Below, piece after piece: positions 1-9,400 of a stretch of 29,571 nucleotides of DNA. Both the position numbers and the translations under genes were made by a program. Positions within the stretch are counted from its first letter, which is position 1; every line of letters begins with the position of its first letter. Below the pieces are notes generated by a model. The model saw only the letters and a list, made by a program, of their open reading frames with translations, made no database searches and was not told where the DNA came from. This DNA comes from Nemertoderma westbladi. Its lineage: Eukaryota; Xenacoelomorpha; Nemertodermatida; Nemertodermatidae. Location: the NCBI GenBank assembly GCA_032718475.1, contig JAUCBJ010004815.1, forward strand, positions 1 to 29,571. The letters are read 5' to 3'.

Positions 1-65
1 ATAAACATTGAAACCAATGGCATTGCATACCGCAGGATATATAATAATACATTATTTAAATAAGG

Positions 66-1645
66 TTAAAAAAAAAAAAACATATCTGGGTCAACACCCC
101 GAATCCCCGCCCCATCCCCAAACCCGAGGCCCCGCCATGGCCTCCTACCACCCCGGAGGCACAGAGAGGTCGCCCGAAGGAGACCAAACTGCAGCCGCTG
201 CCTCACCGCACCCAAAACCTCTCCCAAACCCCACTGTCTCATCCCAACCCTCTTAGAGCATAGGGTCTCCGCAAGGTGCTGGATGAATACAGTCGCCTCC
301 GCACCCCACACACCATCGGTGGAACACTCCAACGGGGTGAAGTGCATCCTGCGGGATTCGCAGGCCTCCTGGTAGTGGGCCCGCTTGACCAGCTCCCTCT
401 GGGCGAGTAAGGTCTCCGTTGAGGCGTTTGAGCGAACATAGGAAGTGGCGTCGAGATTTATAATCGATACGTCGAAAGACGCCACTACCTGGTTCGCCCA
501 AACACCCCTGGATACCAACTCCGCCCTCACCCCCTCCACCGCCTGCCCATCCGAGACCAGGTGACCTTCGGCCAGGGTGACCTCCTGCTCGACGTTAGTC
601 GCACCGAAGGCCTCCGCAAGAAGGTCACCAAACACGTCCCGGATCTCATTGTGCCGGCGAATAACTAGCCCTCCGACCTTGCAGCTGAGAGAGTGCACAG
701 TGTCGTAGGGCTCACCGCAGCCCTCGTAGTTTACTGGAAGGTCTGGGGGCGCCATACTATACCGCAACGCGAGGTTGTCCCGAAAAGACTGCGGGTCCAG
801 GTTGGTGTGGTCTATGGGCGAGGGTTGCGCGGAGAGCCATCCACCAGTCTTGTATTTCGCCGCCCGGCTGACAGTTCGGCGCTGATCAGGTGGGAACGCC
901 ACCAGAGAGGCCTCGAATTTGGCCTTACAGGCGGCGTCCTGTGTCTGTCGACACTCGACAAGGGCTGTCTTGAGGCAGGCGACGTGGTCAGCAATGTGGA
1001 GACGCCCGCCAGTCTCTATGGCCTCCACAACCCTCGCAGTACTGGAAGTCGATGCGAGATGGGCCGGCCCGGATCACTCGATGGGGTCCCGGATGCCCAG
1101 ACCACTGTGTCGGACTGGGAGAAGCAGGAGCCGATCGAGGGCCGGGCTTGGGGTCGAACCAAAGAGAGAGGGGATGTATCGGTTGACCAACATCGACCGG
1201 ATCGGAGCGAGTTCTGACTCTTGTGGGTTGCACACCCGGAGGATGTAGTCCCACTCAGCTTGCAGACAGCGGCTCATCGCTGAGTGGGCTGTCTGAGGGA
1301 ACTCTGTCGCGACGTCCGCTAGGATGTCAATGGACTTCGTCCAGCCAGACACCTTCTCCGCTAGAAACGCACGCTTGCCAACGGAGTCGCCAACATAGCC
1401 TCCAAGAAAGCGGTGGCCATGAGATATCCGGACACCACTGGAGCCGAATATCTCGTCTATATCGCGTCTTCCAGTCCATGTTTGCTAACCAACTGGCTCT
1501 TACTCGGCTCGGGGAAGTATCCGATTGAGGGGCCGAATTCTTTCAGCATCAGCCACCACCGATGTACAGCTGCCAGTCTGTCAACAGCCGAGGCGTTGTC
1601 AGCGTACCAACACTGACAGCATTCCGAGCGCTTGTTGCATGGTTC
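66..1645 (-). pseudogene. Decayed non-LTR retrotransposon, RT C-terminus plus restriction-like endonuclease
   Basis: Read on the minus strand, this is the C-terminal half of a LINE polyprotein. It opens with the RT active-site region (WYADNASA at about 1600-1577; the family has YADD, so the second Asp is Asn). A thumb-like segment follows, ending in LPVRHSGLGIRDP near 1085. Next comes a CCHC zinc finger (CGEPYDTVHSLSC, about 725-685), then RRHNEIRD and a SFDVSIINLDA segment. Zinc finger, RHN and PD-(D/E)XK-like residues in this order are typical of restriction-like-endonuclease LINEs (R2/NeSL/R4 side) and of related cnidarian and molluscan families. Two lesions are visible: a one-base frame change around 1457-1475 and an in-frame TGA at 1074-1076, after which the same frame runs on to TAA at 66-68. 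Everything upstream of RT motif C is missing. The family is clear; the exact clade is not. Confidence 0.75.
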
Positions 1646-1646
1646 T

Positions 1647-1837
1647 TGCACAGCCGGTGAAGTCGGGGGAACGACCGAGTCCATTAGGCGCGCGACATCA
1701 GCCTGCACCGCCGGTGAAGGCAGAGAAACGTCCAAGTCTGTTATGGGCGCGACAAGCGTCTGCACCGCTGGTGAAGTCGGAGGAATGACAGACTCCGTTA
1801 CTGGCGCGACAACCGCCTGCACCGATGGTGAAGTAAT
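1647..1837. repeat. 57-bp minisatellite, about 3.4 copies
   Basis: Units start at 1647, 1704, 1761 and 1818 (partial), each beginning TGCAC and containing GGTGAAG. Copies differ at many positions, so the array is not recent. On the minus strand each unit is open and would encode 19 residues (core PAVQ). It begins within 2 bp of where recognisable retrotransposon homology stops. Confidence 0.85.
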
Positions 1838-2031
1838 GTGAAGAAGTGAATAATTTTTACACATTAAATAAGTTGAAAATAATTGGATAATTTTGATCTG
1901 AAATGTTGTTTCTTTGAGCAATCTATCCGTTACCATGGAATCAACAACAATGTTAAATTGAAATTCAAATTAACTTTACCAGTTACCTCTGTCTACAATG
2001 TTATAAATAAGTAATTTATTTTGTTTCTTAG
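1838..2031 (+). other. Probable intron sequence upstream of kinase gene A exon
   Basis: AT-rich, with no coding signal. It ends in a pyrimidine-rich acceptor (TTTTGTTTCTTAG, AG at 2030-2031) directly before the kinase-like exon. The retrotransposon fragment to the left probably lies in this same intron. Confidence 0.5.
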
Positions 2032-2523
2032 GATCCCCAGGTTTTAGGGACACTCCCACCGATATTTGTTTGTTTGATTGGCAGGGTTACCGTATAGGTC
2101 ACGTTGGGTGGGAAATGGGTTGGCTACTCTTCACCAGCGTAGAGGCCAAAAACTATCTTGAATATCTTCAGTTCGGACAAGGTAAGCGAATTAAAGCTAT
2201 AGTAATTACCAAATGCCCCCCCCCCCCCCCCAAACATTCTGACCATACTGAACCTGTCAAATTTGTAATATTTATCTAATATTTTTCCAGAACACTGGTT
2301 GGAGATGATAATGCATTACAGGAGATTGCTGGGTGTATCTGGAACATTAACAGCTGAAAGTACATATAAGACCAAAGAATGGAAGACTGCCTTATTGACG
2401 AGTGCATCAATGTTGTTTAATTTGATTGCCATGGGATTAAAAGATGGACTAGAGACCGAGATGGTGAAACAGATAATGACTCGGGTTATTAATATTTACA
2501 AGAATAGAGAAATATTCAGCTAA
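2032..2523 (+). CDS. CHK/ecdysteroid-kinase-like gene A, last two exons (5' incomplete)
   Basis: Two exons, 2032-2181 and 2291-2523, are joined across a 109-bp intron (donor GGTAAGC with GT at 2182; acceptor TTTTTCCAG ending at 2290). The junction is phase 1 and restores a Glu codon. The first exon encodes TDICLFDWQGYRIGHVGWEM, matching the Asp-Phe/Trp-Gln (DFQ) block of EcKinase/CHK-like small-molecule kinases, where the Asp corresponds to the kinase DFG-type metal ligand. The FTS segment after it also fits. The second exon is the helical C-terminus and ends at TAA 2521-2523. Family members phosphorylate small hydroxylated substrates such as ecdysteroids in insects; the substrate here is unknown. 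The catalytic HxD exon and N-lobe lie left of the window or are lost. No good AATAAA is seen just downstream. Gene B at 21092 is a same-strand homologue. Confidence 0.7.
2216..2231. repeat. Poly-C run (16 bp) in the kinase gene A intron
   Basis: Sixteen consecutive C between the splice donor and acceptor of gene A. Such runs are length-unstable and prone to sequencing error. Confidence 0.9.
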
Positions 2524-2888
2524 AACCATAAAAGAAAATATGTCTAGGTTTAATATCGTTCATGTAACTGATTTATCCACCGGTAAAATTATGTTTATAT
2601 TAATTGGAATCGATACACCCCCAAATGGGGTAAACGTATTACAAAATGAATTCATAGTAATTCAAAAAAAATCATTACAAAATAATGAAACTTTGTGATA
2701 ATTATGAAATTATGTGTAAAATTATGTGTAAAATAATTATATCTGAACCCCACTGGCCGATATTGTATTCCTTCGTTTGTCAGTATTGATATCTTATATT
2801 TTATATTTAGTTAGTTGCGCACATAAGCTCACCACCAGGTCATTTAATTCACCGCCGTGTTCGGAGAAATATACAGTTAATGACACAT
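2524..2888. other. Gene A downstream flank, no gene seen
   Basis: AT-rich sequence with a short 13-bp direct repeat (AATTATGTGTAAA twice, near 2705-2735). No coding or RNA signal was recognised. Confidence 0.5.
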
Positions 2889-3357
2889 ACACCCCATTGG
2901 CCACCCCATCGGCCACACCTCACCGGCCACTCCCCATCGGCCAAACACCATCGGCCACACCTCACCGGCCACTCTACATCGGCCAAACACCATCGGCCAC
3001 ACCCCATCGGCCACACCTCACCGGACACTCCACATCGGCCACACACCATCGTCCACACCCCATCGGCCACATCCGATCGGACATGCCCCATCAGCCACAC
3101 CCAATCGGCCATGCCACATCGGCCACACCCCATCGGTCACCCCATCAGCCACACCCGATCAGACATGCTCCATTGGCCACACTTAACGGCCACGCCCCAT
3201 CGGCCGCGCCACATCGACCACACACCATCGGCCACACCCCATCGGCCACATCTCACCGGCCACTCCACATCGACACACCATCGGCCACACCCCATCGGCC
3301 ACACTTCACTGGCCACGCCACATCGGCCACACACCATCGGCCACACCCCATCGTGTA
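2889..3357. repeat. GC-rich minisatellite of about 12-13 bp units (CCCATCGGCCACA)
   Basis: About 37 degenerate copies of a 12-13 bp unit in variants CCCATCGGCCACA, CACATCGGCCACA, ACCATCGGCCACA and CTCACCGGCCACT. The variants recur in a fixed order, giving a higher-order period of roughly 55-65 bp. Because the unit has few stops, several frames on both strands stay open and yield His/Pro-rich or Cys/Gly/Trp-rich pseudo-proteins. Nothing suggests these are translated. Confidence 0.9.
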
Positions 3358-3562
3358 ATCATTGTACTGGTAAGCCTGAGTGAGCATCATTAGGCCCCTT
3401 AAACAAGCAACAAAATTTATGGTAGGTTTTGTCTCAGTTTCATTTCTGAAGGCAGTAATGTATTCAACAAAATATTAAAAAAAATAATTCAACAAAATTA
3501 CCAATTCAACAAAATAGTAACTGAAATGAACCATTACTAAAGCTGTACTGTAGCTGGAAACC
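3358..3562. other. Spacer before the LTR retrotransposon
   Basis: No gene. It contains three copies of ATTCAACAAAAT within about 3463-3516. Its last five bases (AAACC) are the left target-site duplicate. Confidence 0.5.
3558..3562. repeat. Left target-site duplication AAACC
   Basis: Matches the five bases immediately after the 3' LTR (16768-16772). Confidence 0.85.
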
Positions 3563-4712
3563 TGTAAAAGCTTTTGCGTAATTAGCCGGTTATTTTCCCC
3601 GTAAAGTACTCTGTAGTTGGTTTACTGGGCATAAAAAGGCCGTGTCCTTACTGTACTGGTGTTTTAGAGGACATAAAAGCCATTTCTTCTGTATTTGTAC
3701 TTTAGAGGACATAATCCGCAATTTCGGGACGCAATAAGCTCGATACTCTTGAAAACAGTATCGCTACCATGACGACGGCTAACAGCTGATATTGCCACGT
3801 CGACATTTCTTTGTTCTCTCGTTGTTCGGTCGACCAATCAGAGCGTTTTTTGTCTCTGTGTTGGAGGTGGATACAGAAACTCAGTAATTCAGTGTATATG
3901 TTTTTGCCCAGAGCCTAAGAACACCGGCTTTTGGCACCTCCGTGTTTCAGTCTTTAGTCTTACATTAGTAGGCTTAATTATAGAACGTATATCTGTTATC
4001 TTACCAAACAAACTATATCTTACTCAATATAATCATTCATATCTTAACATTGCTGCTTTTGCTGTCGGTTATTCATTATATTTGTTGATGAAATATTATA
4101 TTCGGAATACTGATAAACAATCAGACACCCCAATCTTCTTGATATACTAAAGGTTAGAGAGACCGGATACATATAACGATTGCGACTTACATTAAGTGGT
4201 TTGAAGTGGATCTAATGCTATTTTATAGGCCCTACACGTATTGTCTGTTGTTCTCCTTATATGTGACTAAAATTAGTGAAGGTCGGCAGATTAGTGTGCA
4301 GTATTGTGCAGCATTGTGTATGATTATAACTGATAACAAAGCATCTCCTAAAGAATGCGCCATATACGTTAATCTATAGCCATTCCGTTGTGTCTAGTTT
4401 AAGTCATAACTCTGTTTACATATTTAGAGCGCCACGTCCTAAAGGAACTGTTAATATTTCCCGAAAGTGAATAATATTTGTCAGAGATTATATATTACGA
4501 TCAGTCGAATAATACAGTAGGCTTACACCTAAATCAAGTTAAGCTTCCGAATCCAGTCTCCCGGGTATATCCAGCGGGTGAATGGTTGCGCATAGACTGG
4601 CTTCGGCTAATGTAGTGTATCAAATACTCGTCATAGGCTAAAGACTATCTATCATCTAAAAGACATCCCAATTTGGCAGGTTAAACTGTCAAAGGTCTTA
4701 AAAGCGCAAACA
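3563..4712 (+). repeat. 5' LTR (1150 bp)
   Basis: Starts TG and ends CA, and aligns end to end with 15609-16767. It should carry the promoter and the transcription start. The first ~310 bp differ from the 3' copy by 18 substitutions and three indels (1, 7 and 1 bp). The remaining ~840 bp differ by one base (C at 4560, T in the other copy). Confidence 0.95.
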
Positions 4713-6461
4713 ATAACAGATATTGCTTCTGGATTGCGGCGTAAGCAATCAAGACGAAAGTACCGGTCGACCGGAAACCTGTAGGCCTGACTGCCTGATC
4801 ACCCGGACCGGTACTTACAGCAGTACAGCTACAGCAGTATTATTCGATTGTGAAATTGTATACCGGTAGGCTGTTTAACAGATTAGGGACTGTACACCCC
4901 TTGTTTCTTTTGGAGCTTACTTATTTCTGTCAAGTTTTGTTTATTTGTAGGCCAGTATTGAGCAGAAGGCGTGTAAGCCTGCTCAGATTGTACAGATAAT
5001 TAGTAGGCTTGACTGAAAACTGAAAGTTAAGACTGAAAAGTCTTTGTTTAGGCTTGATAGTAGTCTGTCAGTATTTAGTCTGCATTTTGTTTGAGTAGTT
5101 TGTACGCGTAGCGTAATATTTATTATTCAGAGTTTATGCGATTATTCGTAACATTCATATCCCCAAGTTTATTCCTACAGTAATTGTGCTTGTTATACAT
5201 ACCGTTATAGTTAAACTAACCCCGGTACTACATCAGGGCTGCTCGGCGTAGGTAAAGACTGGAGATTTTGTGCTTTGGTCACTCCGGCAGATACCGTGGT
5301 TCTTTTAGCTGTTCAAGTATTTTTAACTACTAATTATTTGTTGTACAAGTACTTGTACCTAATTTAGGGTTTAGTGTACAGTACTTTCCGAAGGTGATTA
5401 GTGTGTAGGCAGTATATTTGTGTTGTAAAGTGGTTAATAGGCACGTTGGTTCTGGTAGACCGCGGTAATTAACTTCTGGGTAGGAACACTCTGTGATACA
5501 TAACGTAGTACCTATAGCGATACGGCTATAGGTCGTCAGACGGTGGTATTTTCCTATCTGGACAACGCAGTATATTTACTACTACTTATTATTTTCAAAT
5601 ACCGTAGTAACCTGTCCGTTGTAATAACCAGATATTCTAACCCTTTGTTAGGCTGGTTTGTAGATTCCCTGTAAAATTACCCTAAAAATTCGTATTTGTA
5701 ATTTTTGTGTTTATTTAGAGATTGTAATCTCACCCCGATTGTACGTAATTTGTAGTAATAAGTAACTTAGGTAAATTAGAATTATTTGTTTTAGTGTCCA
5801 ACAAGTAGCACTCCACTGAGAGCGCACAGCTTCTGTGTAGTGACTCCCCCCAGAAATAATAACATTTATTTCAAACATTGACAAAAACCCATTTCCACGG
5901 GTATATATATATTATAAATCAACTCAAACGATTTATAAATAGTAGGCCTGCCATACAATAATTAGGTCTCAATATCAGTTGGACTACTGCTTAAATAACG
6001 GTAATAAAGTAAGTTAAAGTAACCAAGTAACCCTTAAAATTCAGAAATTCAAATTATTCTAAAATAATTGACATACCGGTATTCACGATAGGCTTATTAT
6101 ATTTATTTCTATAAATTTAGGCTGAAATCATACCGGTATTCTGTAATTAATTCTAGTCTGTAATTATACTTATATATATACATTATAAGTGTAAATTGTA
6201 TACCGGTATTTACGATAGGCCTATTATATATATATAAATTTTGGCTGTAATTATACCGGTATTCTGTAATTAATTCTAGTTAATAATAATACTTATATAT
6301 ACTATAAGCATACCGGTATTCTAATATATTATATTATATATATATCACGCTACACTGAGTAGCAGTATCGGTAATTAATTACTAGGCTAGCAGTTAATAC
6401 TGAAGTACTAGACTTGCTTAGACTGTAATATAGCAGTAGGCATACAACTGTGCAAACAAAC
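4713..6461 (+). other. Retrotransposon untranslated leader (1.75 kb)
   Basis: No long reading frame. A candidate primer-binding site starting TGG lies at 4730, inside a small hairpin (ATTGCTT pairing with AAGCAAT); the matching tRNA was not identified, so this is weak. The 3' part is very AT-rich and carries diverged repeats. The leader presumably holds packaging and translation-control sequences. Confidence 0.6.
6070..6330. repeat. Diverged ~110-127 bp tandem repeats marked by TACCGGTATT
   Basis: ACCGGT occurs at 6075, 6132, 6202, 6255 and 6312. The interval sequences alternate (ACGATAGGC after the 1st and 3rd, CTGTAATTAATTCTAG after the 2nd and 4th), showing about two and a half copies of a two-part unit just upstream of the gag start. 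Confidence 0.75.
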
Positions 6462-9400
6462 ATGTCTGATACTAAGCAGAACCTGTCAGACAGTTTATTA
6501 GATGTAACTATCTGCGACTCAGATAGGGGTGTAGAACCGTCTAGACCTAAGTTCAGTTCACCTCCCACTGTGAGGAAGGTCATCCCTCCAGTAGTAATAT
6601 CAGAACCTAGGCTGGTCCAACATCGTAGGTCTATCATAGGCACTCGAGCTCAGGTCAAGCGGGACCAAGAAGCAGCGGAACAGCAACAACCCGCGAGCCA
6701 AGAACTTATTTCTCAGCGGCCCGACAGCTCCAGTAGTGAGGATACTGTAGAGCTGACACCCGAGTGCGGAGCAAAGATGACGGATGCGGTTTATTCGGAT
6801 CCCCTTCTCATCCTTCCTGCAGCCGTACTCACTAGGTTATTGATTGCGGTGGAAGAACACCAGATCGATTGGGCGAGAAATAAGCGATCGACTAAAGATA
6901 GTTATGCGGGATACACAAGGGAAGAACTGAAGTCTATTGTCGAGTCGCAATGGAACTTCCCCGGGCCCGGACTCCCGTTTGATTTATCAGAAGCTGCCTG
7001 GGAAGACATACACCGGATGGGAGTAACCAAGGAGACCATCGATCCAGCTTTGTGGAAGAGGTCCGCAGCCGGATACGCACAGGGATTCTTAAGCTCTATG
7101 GAGCGAGTAGAAAAACAACTGTTTCAACAACCCCAAGGACCTCAAGAGCAGGGACAACTGCTTTATCAAGTTAGAGAAAGAATTCTACGAATCAGGCTAA
7201 TCTTATCAGCCTTTGAGGAGGCTTCTAAAAGAAGACAAGACACGTCGTTGCAAGTTGCCGTAAAGACTTGGTTTAAACGGCTGAGTCTCCAGGTGCAGGG
7301 AACGACTCAGTGGAAAGCCCAACTGGATGAGCGCTCAACCCATGGAGAATCAACAGACGCTACTTTTTCCCTAGTGGAAAGTGAAGCGACGGCAGAGAAG
7401 CCGCATAAGAGGGATGCTATTGACATCTATCTGTCGGACTATCAACGTTTTGTAGGAGATGAAGAGTTGAGGAGAAGACTAGAGGGGCTTAGCCCTAATA
7501 GTGAAGGAGCCCAGCGTGTGTTGGACGCAATCGATGTGGATAGGTTAGCTGCGAACCAAGCTAAATTCAATGAAAGCATCCGCATCGCTAAGGTTCAAGA
7601 AGAACAAGTAAAGAAAAAACGTATAGAGGACAGAAAGATAGCAGCAGTGGCAGCAGCAGTGGCAGCGGCAGAAGCGGAAAGAAAGGCTGTAGAAGCGGAA
7701 AGAAAAGCAGCCGAAGTGGAAAGAAAAGCGGCAGCGGCAGCGGCAGAAGCGGAAAGAAAGGCTGTAGAAGCGGAAAGAAAAGCAGCCAAAGTGGAAAGAA
7801 AGGCGGCAGAGGCAGTGGCAGAAGCAGAACGAAAGGCGTCTGAAGAGACTGCCCAACTAGAGTTGGAAAATCTTCAAGAGAAGCAAGACAACTTTAATAA
7901 ACAGCTAACAGCTAGTAATATGCAGATGATGAATCGATCTACTCCCAAAAGGCAGGGATATACATCATCTGAGGAAGGCGATACCACCGATACTGAAGGC
8001 AAAGGAAATAGATCTCGTCTAAGCAGACGTAAAAGAACGTTCCACCGTCAGAAATTGCCTGATTTGCCTCCAGCTGTTAGAAGGCAACTAACTAACACCA
8101 ACTTAGGTAGTACAGAACCCACAGACCAAACAATTAAAATAGAAAGACTCCCTACTATAGTAGATGAGCCTGAAATAATTAGGCCTGTTCTTGAAATCAC
8201 CCCTTCGGTGATAGAGACACCTGTACTCCCAGAACCTACCTTTAAATTCCCTTTACACAGCACCAAATTATCTGTGCTTAGGGGAACAGCCCCTGAAACA
8301 GTGTCGGTCCTGGACTCCGAGCGAAATATAAAGGATATATCGCCCGTAGTTTCTCGTCTGCCCGCTACGATGTTGGCGGATCCCGCTTCGGCGGTTGATT
8401 GGGTAGACGAGAGACGGCGGGGGATGGACATTCTCCTCGGAGAGATGAAGGAGAATCGAGTGCGCTCCTCCCAACAGGTCCGAGAGTTAGAAGGGACTGT
8501 TCAACAGTTGAAGGGAACCGTAAAGGAAAGTAGGTTAGAGTTGCAAGAAGTGCAGCAAAGTATCGCGCTAGAACGCGATAAATTAGTAAATTTACAAAAG
8601 GGTATATCACCACCCTCTGTAACAATGTGTCAACCTGTTAGGTCTGAAGTATCTCATGCGCAAGGTGTGGAGCCTACACGCATATATACTGGTAGCGAAG
8701 TAGAAACTCCTATAGTGAACCCTATTAAGGGTAATTATAGACCTGTTGATAATGATATTCCCTATAGACCTGATCATAATCCGAGAAATTTATATACCGA
8801 TAACTCGATATTAAATAACACGATGGCCCAAGAAAGTTTTACGCGCCAAATGGCTAGAACCGAAGCCCGGCAAGCGGTAAAGGTGGGAGAGATCGTCAAG
8901 TTCAATGGAGATGAGATGAAATGGTTACCTTTTAATGAATATTACAAAGATAACATACAGAACTCTGTGCTATCTAATGGAGAGAAACTTAGATTCCTCA
9001 TCGAGTGCTTGGAAGGATCTCCCAAGTTAATGGCGTTAAAGTTTATTGGACATCCAGACGGATTAAGACAAGTTTGGGATACACTAAACATCAGGTATGG
9101 TAATAGGAATAACATAGCTGGGTATTTGTATGCAAAGTTGGTAGCGCCCCGAAAGTTTATTAGCAGCGGGATTATAGAGTTTTCCGATGAGATTCAGGAG
9201 ATCTGCAGACAATTAGATTGGCTAGGTAAGTCTCATGAGTATCAGAGTGCTATGGTTATTAGAGCAGTGGCTTCTACTTTACCGAAGGGTGGAGTAGGTA
9301 CATGCTGGGACAAGAAAGTGTTATATATGATGGAACAACAACAACGAGACCCTACCATGGCTGATCTCATGTCATTCTTGGATGGCGAAGTGAAATTACA

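Noticed and set aside
70-80. Poly-A run as the 3' tail of the first LINE
   Set aside because: The element is on the minus strand, so its tail would appear as poly-T on the plus strand; here the run has the wrong polarity.
2777-3383. Long His/Pro-rich and Cys/Trp-rich reading frames on both strands
   Set aside because: They are translations of the 12-13 bp minisatellite, open in several frames at once, with no start context or homology.
6450-6461. GTG at 6450 as the gag start
   Set aside because: An ATG four codons later (6462) is the more likely eukaryotic start.
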